The notes under the pieces: model-generated | The model's input: only the letters and a program-made list of their open reading frames with translations | What the model was told of the DNA's origin: nothing | Databases searched by the model: none | Assembly: GCA_964412235.1 (NCBI GenBank) | Contig: CAYPNT010000130.1 | Location: forward strand, 1 to 5,145 | DNA length: 5,145 bases | Direction of reading: 5' to 3' | Source: JAYZQT01 sp964412235 | GTDB lineage: Bacteria; Pseudomonadota; Alphaproteobacteria; MPNO01; UBA830 | Program-made: the position numbers and the translations under genes | Shown here: piece by piece, positions 1-5,145 of the stretch | How positions within the stretch are numbered: the first letter of the stretch is position 1 | How the letters are laid out: each line of letters opens with the position of its first letter

Positions 1-879
1 ATAGTTAATGCTCGGAGCCGCGCACCAGCTTGGAGTGCGCGCCTGTCGGCAAACAGATGTAAAATTCCGTTTATGACAACATTTCACGGCACCTACAATT
101 TCAACAATCCTTTAAAGAAAAAATATAACGCAATAATGACTAAAGGAGACCGCGTTATTGCAATATCAAACTTTATTGGGCAGCACGTAGCAGAAAACTA
201 CCATACTCCGCATGAAAAAATCCGTGTTATTTCGAGGGGGATAGATTTGGACACCTTTAATCCACGTGTTGTGTCCGCAGAGAGGATTGTGCAACTGGCA
301 AACTCATGGCGTCTAAACGATCATAAACCGGTGATTATGCTACCGGGGAGACTTAGCCGCTGGAAAGGCCAACGCGTTTTGATTGAGGCTGCACGAATCC
401 TATCGCGCCCCGACGTCCGTATACTACTCGTTGGGGACGATCAAGGCCGGACGCGATACCGTATGGAACTAGAAAATCTAATAAGACAAAATGGCGTCCA
501 GGACATAATCCATATCACCGGACCCTGCCGAGATATGGCAGCCGCTTATATGCTTGCTGATGTAGTGGTTTGTCCTTCTACAGACCCGGAAGCTTTTGGT
601 CGAGTAGCCGCTGAAGCACTAGCAATGGGGAGGCTGGTTGTTGCCAGTGATCATGGAGGTGCACGAGAAACGGTAGAAGACGGTAAAACCGGATGGCTAG
701 TATCGCCGGGAGATCCAAAAGCCTTGGCCAAAGCCTTATGTCACACACTAGATATGACCAACGCGGACCGCGACAAACATTCTAAATTGGCGATAACGCA
801 TATCTCCGAAAACTTCTCGAAACAAAAAATGTGTTCCGCTACCCTGGCAGTCTATGATGAACTCATGCACAGTGAATGA
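1..879 (+). CDS. Glycosyltransferase family 4 (GT-B fold) protein, 5'-truncated by window edge
   Basis: This enzyme probably transfers a sugar from a nucleotide-sugar donor during lipopolysaccharide or other surface glycan synthesis, at the cytoplasmic face of the inner membrane. The reading frame is open from base 1, so the gene starts upstream; 292 residues are visible. The ATG at 73 is internal, because the codons before it already encode a family-like stretch, ARSRAPAWSARLS, leading into TTFHGTYNF. The C-terminal Rossmann domain is clear: VISRGIDLDTFNP (about visible residues 76-87), the donor-site loop PGRLSRWKGQ (115-124), and the E-x7-E motif of retaining GT-B enzymes in DPEAFGRVAAEALAMG (E197 and E205). 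A further conserved segment, GGARETVEDGKTGWLV, lies near 219-234. The missing part is the first portion of the N-terminal domain. The stop overlaps the next gene's start as ATGA, implying translational coupling. Family assignment is confident; the acceptor and sugar cannot be read from sequence. Confidence 0.93.
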   Translation: MVNARSRAPAWSARLSANRCKIPFMTTFHGTYNFNNPLKKKYNAIMTKGDRVIAISNFIGQHVAENYHTPHEKIRVISRGIDLDTFNPRVVSAERIVQLANSWRLNDHKPVIMLPGRLSRWKGQRVLIEAARILSRPDVRILLVGDDQGRTRYRMELENLIRQNGVQDIIHITGPCRDMAAAYMLADVVVCPSTDPEAFGRVAAEALAMGRLVVASDHGGARETVEDGKTGWLVSPGDPKALAKALCHTLDMTNADRDKHSKLAITHISENFSKQKMCSATLAVYDELMHSE

Positions 880-1805
880 TTAATTCTCAAAAACGAATTC
901 TTGTCATTAAGCATGGGGCTCTTGGTGATTTTGTTCTGGCGACAGGGCCCTTCGCCGCGATACGGCAGGCCCATATACATGATACAGTTGTGCTCCTCAC
1001 AACCAGCGCATACGCCGGCCTTGCAAAAGACTCTGGTTACTTTGACGATGTTTGGATAGATAACCGACCCTCTTGGCTAAATCTGATCGGTATCCAAAAA
1101 CTTCGAAGAATATTGCGAGGTGGCCATTTTACGCGAGTCTACGACCTTCAAACTTCTAAGCGTTCAAACTGGTATTTCCGCTTAATGAAAGGATTTAGAC
1201 GTCCTCAATGGTCAGGAATCGCAGCAGGCTGCTCTCACCCTCATAGCAACCCTAAAAGAAATCTAATGCATACTGTTGAAAGGCAAGCTGAGCAGCTATC
1301 CGAAATGGGGTTCCCTAAAATTCCCGCACCCGACCTTTCATGGTTAGTCTCATCAGTTGAACATTTTAATTTGCCGGAGCGTTTCATTCTGATAATACCA
1401 GGTAGTGCATCTCACCGCCTAGGGAAGCGGTGGCCAAAAGAAAAATATATAAAACTTTCTCAGACTCTTTCAAATAATGGACTTGGTACGGTTATATTGG
1501 GCAGTTACAGGGAAATACCACTGGCGGACGAAATTGCATCCTCCTCTGGCGGCATTTCTTTAGCCGGAAAAACGTCGTTTGCGGACCTCGCCACGCTTTC
1601 GCGGTCGGCTATTGGAGCCGTGGGCAATGACACTGGTCCGATGCACATTGCGGCAATATGTGGATGTAAATCCATCGTTTTGTTTTCGAGAGAATCAAAT
1701 CCTAACATAACAGCGCCTCGAGGACCGGACGTAACTGTATTGTATAAAGAAAAACTGTCCGATCTTAACGTTAACGAGGTTGCCGCAGCGCTCAGTTTAC
1801 TTTAA
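876..1805 (+). CDS. Glycosyltransferase family 9 (heptosyltransferase-like) protein
   Basis: This 309-residue protein resembles the ADP-heptose:LPS heptosyltransferases (WaaC/WaaF/WaaQ group), inverting GT-B enzymes that build the lipopolysaccharide inner core from the cytoplasmic side. Visible hallmarks are the N-terminal strand and glycine-rich turn ILVIKHGALGDFVLATGP (residues 8-25), with D18 where WaaC has its catalytic aspartate. The start of the C-terminal domain reads LIIPGSA (172-178) and is followed by KRWP (184-187), the usual basic phosphate-contacting site. The GNDTGPMHIAA signature (250-260) matches the donor-binding motif of the family. The length is slightly short for heptosyltransferases but complete. 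The ATG at 876 sits within the ATGA overlap with the preceding glycosyltransferase gene, and no strong ribosome-binding site is seen, so coupled translation is likely. The sugar could be a heptose or another residue; I give no gene symbol because the acceptor is not determinable. Confidence 0.93.
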   Translation: MINSQKRILVIKHGALGDFVLATGPFAAIRQAHIHDTVVLLTTSAYAGLAKDSGYFDDVWIDNRPSWLNLIGIQKLRRILRGGHFTRVYDLQTSKRSNWYFRLMKGFRRPQWSGIAAGCSHPHSNPKRNLMHTVERQAEQLSEMGFPKIPAPDLSWLVSSVEHFNLPERFILIIPGSASHRLGKRWPKEKYIKLSQTLSNNGLGTVILGSYREIPLADEIASSSGGISLAGKTSFADLATLSRSAIGAVGNDTGPMHIAAICGCKSIVLFSRESNPNITAPRGPDVTVLYKEKLSDLNVNEVAAALSLL

Positions 1806-1837
1806 ATGCCGCCTAACGTTAAAAAACCAAGGATAAT

Positions 1838-3766
1838 ATGACCAGCTTTTCAATTAACCTTCCCGACGGTACAAAAAAGAAATTTTTCCAACCTGTTACC
1901 GGGTCCGAGTTGGCAGCGGAAATTGGACCGAACCTTGCGAAGGCCGCACTTGCCATAAAAGTAGATGGCCGGTTGTTAGATTTGTCACACGCCATCAAAC
2001 ATGATGCATCTGTAGAAATCATAACACGAAAATCAGTAGAAGCACTTGAGCTAATTCGCCACGATGCCGCCCATGTCATGGCGGAAGCAGTACAAGAGTT
2101 GTTCCCGGGAACACAAGTGACAATTGGGCCCGCGATAGAAAATGGTTTTTATTATGACTTTGCGCGAGAAACGCCATTTTCTCAAAACGATTTAGACACA
2201 ATCGAAAAGAAGATGGCAGAAATCATAATGCGTGATGATGCTTTTATTCGCGAGGAATGGGAGAGAGAACGCGCTATCAGTTTTTTTAGCAGTATTGGCG
2301 AAAAATACAAAGCTCAATTAATCGAGGACCTACCAGAAACCGAAACCATTTCTATTTACCGCCAAGGAAAATGGATAGACCTTTGTCGAGGCCCGCACCT
2401 CCCGTCGACAGGTTACGTCGGGAAAGCTTTTAAACTCCAAAAGTTAGCCGGTGCTTATTGGAGAGGAAATTCACAAAACGAAATGCTCCAACGTATTTAC
2501 GGAACAGCTTGGCGAAACGAAAAAGAGCTTAAAAATCATCTCACGATGCTGGAAGAAGCAGAAAAAAGAGACCATCGGCGCCTAGGCCGAGAAATGGCAC
2601 TTTTCCATTTTCAGGAAGAAGCGATTGGTAGTGTTTTCTGGCACCCCAAAGGCTGGACGTTATACCATACACTTGAAAAATATATACGCTCTCGCCTCCA
2701 AAAAGCAGACTATGTCGAAGTAAAAACTCCACAGCTAATTGACCGCCGATTATGGGAGACCTCAGGACATTGGGATAAATTTCGTGAACATATGTTTACA
2801 GCAGAGACAGAGGACGAAAGAGTTTTCGCCTTAAAACCAATGAACTGTCCAGGACATGTACAGATTTTTCGTCAGGGCATCACAAGTTATCGCGACTTGC
2901 CACTTAGAATGGCAGAATTCGGGTCATGTCATCGTTACGAGCCATCTGGCGCGTTGCACGGGTTGATGCGTGTCCGAGCGTTCACCCAAGATGACGCACA
3001 TATTTTCTGCACAGAAGATCAAATTACTTCGGAAACTCAAAATTTTTGTGAATTATTACTTAGTGTGTACAGTGATCTCGGGTTTGATAATGTGACCGTC
3101 AAATTCGCAGATCGACCAGAGATTCGGGCGGGAAACGACCCCGTTTGGGACAAAGCAGAGGCGGCTCTCGTCAACGCGATTCGATCCTCTAAGCTAGAAT
3201 ATTCTTTAAATCCTGGCGAAGGAGCATTTTATGGCCCGAAGTTAGAATTCGTTCTCCGTGATGCCATTGGTCGAGACTGGCAATGCGGAACTTTACAGGT
3301 TGATTTTGTGCTGCCGGAACGCTTGGACGCTTCCTATATTAGTCCAAATGGTGAAAAAATCCGCCCAGTCATGCTGCATCGAGCAATCCTGGGATCATTT
3401 GAACGTTTCATCGGTATTCTTATTGAAAATTATGCCGGGCGCCTACCGGCGTGGTTGGCGCCGACACAAACTGTGGTCGCTACGATCACGTCTGACGCTG
3501 ACCAATATGCTCGAGAGGTTGTGGAAGAGTTATGTGGTGTCGGCATTAGGACAGAACTTGACGTTAGAAATGAAAAGATTAATTACAAAGTTAGAGAACA
3601 TAGTTTAGCCAAGATCCCCTCAATTATAGTAATCGGAAAACGCGAGGCCAATGACCGTACCGTGGCTTTAAGGCGTTTGGGCGGGGACAAACAGGAATTT
3701 CTTGCTCTTGACGAAGCGGTTGCTAGACTTGCTTTAGAATGCCAAAGCCCTGACGGGCTCGGTTGA
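1838..3766 (+). CDS. thrS: Threonyl-tRNA synthetase
   Basis: This class II aminoacyl-tRNA synthetase of 642 residues (the same length as in Escherichia coli) charges tRNA-Thr with threonine in the cytoplasm. Domains in order are an N-terminal TGS domain (about 1-63), the editing domain (about 65-225), the catalytic core (about 245-535) and the anticodon-binding domain (about 545-638). Editing residues are present: H75 and H79 of the HxxxH motif, C183 and H187 (DLCRGPH), so mischarged Ser-tRNA-Thr should be hydrolysed. The three catalytic zinc ligands are C337 (MNCPGH), H388 (DDAHIF) and H514 (VMLHRAILGS). The motif 2 arginine is R366 (CHRYEPSGA) and the motif 3 arginine is R523 (GSFERFIG). 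An AAGGA ribosome-binding site at 1829-1833 supports the ATG, though its 4-base spacing is tight. The gene begins 32 bases after the glycosyltransferase stop. That gap is too short for the long tRNA-mimicking operator of E. coli thrS. No defects are seen. Confidence 0.98.
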   Translation: MTSFSINLPDGTKKKFFQPVTGSELAAEIGPNLAKAALAIKVDGRLLDLSHAIKHDASVEIITRKSVEALELIRHDAAHVMAEAVQELFPGTQVTIGPAIENGFYYDFARETPFSQNDLDTIEKKMAEIIMRDDAFIREEWERERAISFFSSIGEKYKAQLIEDLPETETISIYRQGKWIDLCRGPHLPSTGYVGKAFKLQKLAGAYWRGNSQNEMLQRIYGTAWRNEKELKNHLTMLEEAEKRDHRRLGREMALFHFQEEAIGSVFWHPKGWTLYHTLEKYIRSRLQKADYVEVKTPQLIDRRLWETSGHWDKFREHMFTAETEDERVFALKPMNCPGHVQIFRQGITSYRDLPLRMAEFGSCHRYEPSGALHGLMRVRAFTQDDAHIFCTEDQITSETQNFCELLLSVYSDLGFDNVTVKFADRPEIRAGNDPVWDKAEAALVNAIRSSKLEYSLNPGEGAFYGPKLEFVLRDAIGRDWQCGTLQVDFVLPERLDASYISPNGEKIRPVMLHRAILGSFERFIGILIENYAGRLPAWLAPTQTVVATITSDADQYAREVVEELCGVGIRTELDVRNEKINYKVREHSLAKIPSIIVIGKREANDRTVALRRLGGDKQEFLALDEAVARLALECQSPDGLG

Positions 3767-3833
3767 TAAAAAGAGTGACATTAGAAGAACTGGTTACAGT
3801 GTTTTTATTGAAAATAACTAATTGAAACAATTT

Positions 3834-3849
3834 GGGGAGAAATTCAATC
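3834..3849 (+). promoter_or_regulatory. infC ribosome-binding site and non-canonical ATC start
   Basis: GGGGAG (3834-3839) contains the core GGAG, complementary to the 16S rRNA tail. It is followed after 7 bases by the in-frame ATC at 3847-3849. No ATG, GTG or TTG lies in frame at usable spacing. By analogy with the AUU start of E. coli infC, this pair is inferred to mediate feedback by IF3, which rejects initiation at such codons when it is abundant. Confidence 0.7.
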
Positions 3850-4383
3850 TCAAGACAAACAAGTATAGAGCCACCCATAAGGGAAGAACGGCCCATCAAT
3901 GAAATGATCGATGCCACCGAAGTGCGTCTGATTGGAGCAGAAGGCGGACAAATCGGCGTCGTTTCTAGAGACGACGCCTTAGACCGCGCAGCAAAATTAG
4001 GGCTAGACCTTGTTATCGTAGCGGACACTGCCGATCCTCCGGTATGTAAAATTATGGATTATGGTAAATTTCGATACGAGGAACAGAAAAAAAAGAATGA
4101 AGCGCGAAAAAAACAAAAAACTATCGACGTCAAAGAAATAAAACTAAGACCCAACATTGATAATCACGATTACCAGGTCAAAATGCGCTCGATGCGCAAA
4201 TTTCTCGACGACGGCGACAAGGTGAAGGTAACGATGCGATTTCGTGGACGGGAAATGGCCCACCAAGAATTGGGTTTGAATGTACTCCACCGGGTAAGAG
4301 ATGATCTAGAAAACCTAAGCAAGATAGAGCAGTTTCCCCGGATCGAAGGACGTCAAATGGTGATGGTATTAGCTCCCAAATAA
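3847..4383 (+). CDS. infC: Translation initiation factor IF3, likely starting at an ATC codon
   Basis: IF3 binds the 30S ribosomal subunit, keeps it free of 50S, and proofreads the initiator tRNA and start codon. From the ATC at 3847 the product has 178 residues, against 180 in E. coli. The N-terminal domain (about 16-80) includes PPVCKIMDYGKF (64-75), the linker is lysine-rich (EEQKKKNEARKKQK), and the C-terminal domain (about 95-178) has VKEIKLRPNIDNHDY and RFRGREMAHQ. I chose ATC because GGAG at 3836-3839 lies 7 bases before it. The in-frame TTG at 3832 runs into that same ribosome-binding site and has none of its own. The first in-frame ATG (3904) would remove the usual N-terminal extension and also lacks a site. 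E. coli infC starts at AUU and represses itself through this rare codon, so similar control is inferred. The gene follows thrS after an 80-base leader; rpmI-rplT do not follow. The family is certain; the start is not experimentally shown. Confidence 0.95.
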   Translation: MSRQTSIEPPIREERPINEMIDATEVRLIGAEGGQIGVVSRDDALDRAAKLGLDLVIVADTADPPVCKIMDYGKFRYEEQKKKNEARKKQKTIDVKEIKLRPNIDNHDYQVKMRSMRKFLDDGDKVKVTMRFRGREMAHQELGLNVLHRVRDDLENLSKIEQFPRIEGRQMVMVLAPK

Positions 4384-4416
4384 ATACACGGATAGTGTGA
4401 AGCTAAAATTCAAATA

Positions 4417-4454
4417 TATCCAGTCTCAGCATAAAAAAGCTTTCTGACTGGGTA
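4417..4454. terminator. Imperfect hairpin between convergent infC and zinc-finger genes, possible weak terminator
   Basis: Bases 4417-4425 pair with 4446-4454 (core CCAGTC/GACTGG, with one G-T pair in the outer part). An inner AGC/GCT stem closes an 8-base A-rich loop at 4431-4438, and a small internal loop separates the two stems. It lies 33 bases past the infC stop and 28 bases past the zinc-finger gene's stop on the other strand. The plus-strand side has no real T-run. The minus-strand side continues into an AT-rich tract with short T-runs, so it suits the zinc-finger transcript slightly better. Its position supports a terminator role; the missing U-tract argues against an efficient one. 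Confidence 0.35.
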
Positions 4455-4482
4455 GTTTGATCTCAAGGAACCACTTTGCAAG

Positions 4483-4671
4483 TCAATTATTGTCGCCGCT
4501 AGGCCCACTGGATACGCTGACGAAACGCCGGTCGCAATAGGGACATTTGACCTCGCCACTTTCAAGACTCAAAAACACCCTCGGATGCCCCTGAACGCCA
4601 CCGCCGCCATCGCAAGATACATCTAATGCGTCAACAACGGTTGTTTCAGTTTCTAGGTTTATTGTTGTCAT
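4483..4671 (-). CDS. CHCC zinc-finger protein, NDUFS6-like
   Basis: This small protein of 62 residues belongs to the CHCC zinc-finger family (zf-CHCC), which in eukaryotes and some alphaproteobacteria is the NDUFS6/13 kDa accessory subunit of respiratory complex I. The core is VSCDGGGGVQGHPRVFLSL (residues 18-36) followed by GEVKCPYCDRRFV (39-51). Predicted zinc ligands are C20, H29, C43 and C46, all present. There is no signal peptide or membrane segment, so a cytoplasmic, peripheral location is expected. The ATG at 4671 leaves 19 residues before the first ligand; no good ribosome-binding site precedes it. The gene is transcribed toward infC, leaving a 99-base gap, and has no cotranscribed neighbour in view. 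Family membership is clear from the spacing and the GHPRV motif. That it works with complex I in this organism is inference; many bacterial members are simply annotated as zinc-finger domain proteins. Confidence 0.88.
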   Translation of the reverse strand: MTTINLETETTVVDALDVSCDGGGGVQGHPRVFLSLESGEVKCPYCDRRFVSVSSGPSGDNN

Positions 4672-5090
4672 GATGAATATGCCATAGGCCGCCCTATATT
4701 TCCTCCGAGATAATACAGAAGGTTTTCAAAAATCGAAAGTGACGAAACAGTGTGTTTTATGAAATCGACCAGCATTCCGGACACAGACAACACCGTGGAT
4801 AATGGAAAAGGTAGAGGTGAGCCACATCTGAGGACAAAAACACAGCGTTACATATTTTTTGGCATTTTCTATTAAGCAGTCTCAATGCCCAAATGGTATT
4901 CGCCTATAAAATAACTTGAATTAAATACGCCGTACGCTCGAAGTCCTCGAATGACAATAATGATGTACCTCCAAAATTCTCATCAATTACCACTATTAAG
5001 TTTGCTGAGACACAAAGGGACCGCTATGCTCCGCTCGTCGATGTTGAGACTATGGCCTTAAAGAGGGTCAAACACTGGTCACTCCAATAA
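4672..5090. other. Intergenic stretch without a convincing gene
   Basis: About 420 bases separate the zinc-finger gene from the tRNA gene. Apart from the candidate promoter at 4710-4738, nothing clear is seen. Two short plus-strand frames exist: 4759-4875 (38 codons plus stop) and 4951-5061 (36 codons plus stop). Neither has a ribosome-binding site, a recognisable motif or a membrane segment. An 8-base inverted repeat (TGTGTTTT at 4751, AAAACACA at 4837) and an 8-base direct repeat (CTATTAAG at 4869 and 4993) are within chance expectation. No strong promoter for the tRNA gene stands out in the last 60 bases. Confidence 0.6.
4710..4738 (-). promoter_or_regulatory. Candidate sigma70-type promoter for the CHCC zinc-finger gene
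   Basis: Read on the minus strand, TATTAT (4710-4715) matches the -10 consensus at 5 of 6 positions. It lies 17 bases from TTTCGA (4733-4738), which matches the -35 consensus at only 3 of 6. Transcription would begin around 4703 and give a leader of about 30 bases before the ATG at 4671. A GGAGG (minus strand, 4702-4706) sits at the expected start of the transcript and is too far from the ATG to act as its ribosome-binding site. The location is right but the -35 is weak. Confidence 0.3.
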
Positions 5091-5145
5091 GCACCCGTAG
5101 CTCAGTTGGATAGAGCGCTGGCCTCCGAAGCCAGAGGTCACAGGT
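5091..5145 (+). tRNA. tRNA-Arg, anticodon CCG (3' end outside the window)
   Basis: The first 55 bases of a tRNA gene are visible. They comprise the acceptor strand GCACCCG, the D-arm GCTC-AGTTGGATA-GAGC, and the anticodon stem CTGGC/GCCAG (5118-5122 with 5130-5134) around the loop CTCCGAA. The anticodon is CCG at 5125-5127, which reads CGG arginine codons. The variable region AGGTC and the start of the T-arm (ACAGGT) follow before the window ends. The missing part should be the T-loop, the CGGGTGC acceptor strand and the discriminator base. The D-loop and stems are canonical with no mismatch. The gene points the same way as thrS-infC but is about 700 bases beyond infC, so it is probably its own transcription unit. 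Confidence 0.95.

Noticed and set aside
73..879. Treating ATG 73 as the true start of the first glycosyltransferase gene
   Set aside because: The frame is open to base 1 and its upstream codons encode conserved-looking residues (ARSRAPAWS), so the gene is truncated by the window rather than starting at 73.
1765..1822. Palindrome TTAACGTTAA at 1765-1774 and TAACGTTA at 1814-1821, about 48 bases apart just before thrS
   Set aside because: The first copy lies inside the glycosyltransferase coding region and the motif is a short AT-rich palindrome. Two copies are not enough to propose an operator.
1505..2079. Minus-strand open frames of 67 and 86 codons over the glycosyltransferase and thrS genes
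   Set aside because: They are antisense shadows of well supported genes with no motif or ribosome-binding site.
3258..3608. 116-codon plus-strand open frame inside thrS
   Set aside because: It lies wholly within the catalytic and anticodon-binding domains of ThrS in another frame and encodes no recognisable protein.
4915..4972. Minus-strand GGAGGT (4967-4972) followed by TTG and an open frame of about 17 codons
   Set aside because: The ribosome-binding site match is good, but the frame is very short, starts with TTG, and has no recognisable content.
4951..5061. 36-codon plus-strand frame from ATG at 4951
   Set aside because: There is no ribosome-binding site and no motif or hydrophobic segment; this is consistent with chance in a non-coding stretch.
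5066..5081. GGTCA repeated at 5066-5070 and 5077-5081, one helical turn apart, upstream of the tRNA gene
   Set aside because: A 5-base repeat is expected by chance, and no promoter elements could be aligned with it.

Overview
This window looks like an ordinary chromosomal segment of an alphaproteobacterium with a fairly AT-rich genome, possibly marine or Rhodospirillales-like. That placement is inferred from how the ThrS, IF3, CHCC zinc-finger and tRNA-Arg sequences read. I see no transposase, integrase, phage gene, CRISPR array or toxin-antitoxin pair.

Positions 1-3766 hold three tightly packed plus-strand genes. The first is the 3' part of a family 4 (GT-B) glycosyltransferase gene whose start lies before the window. 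It overlaps by 4 bases a family 9 (heptosyltransferase-like) glycosyltransferase gene, which is followed after 32 bases by thrS (threonyl-tRNA synthetase). After an 80-base leader comes infC (translation initiation factor IF3). Its best start is an ATC codon at 3847, 7 bases after a GGAG ribosome-binding site. This would be a non-canonical start of the kind IF3 is known to discriminate against, and so a likely autoregulatory switch. The run therefore joins two envelope glycan genes to two translation genes.

Positions 4384-4482 are a short convergent gap with an imperfect hairpin, possibly a weak shared terminator. On the minus strand, 4483-4671 encodes a 62-residue CHCC zinc-finger protein related to the NDUFS6 (13 kDa) accessory subunit of respiratory complex I. 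The rpmI-rplT genes that follow infC in many bacteria are absent here. Positions 4672-5090 are about 420 bases without a convincing gene, apart from a weak candidate promoter for the zinc-finger gene. The window ends inside a tRNA-Arg(CCG) gene beginning at 5091.

I found no novel multi-gene system. The points most worth checking are the infC start and leader, the placement of the standalone CHCC protein, and the empty stretch before the tRNA.
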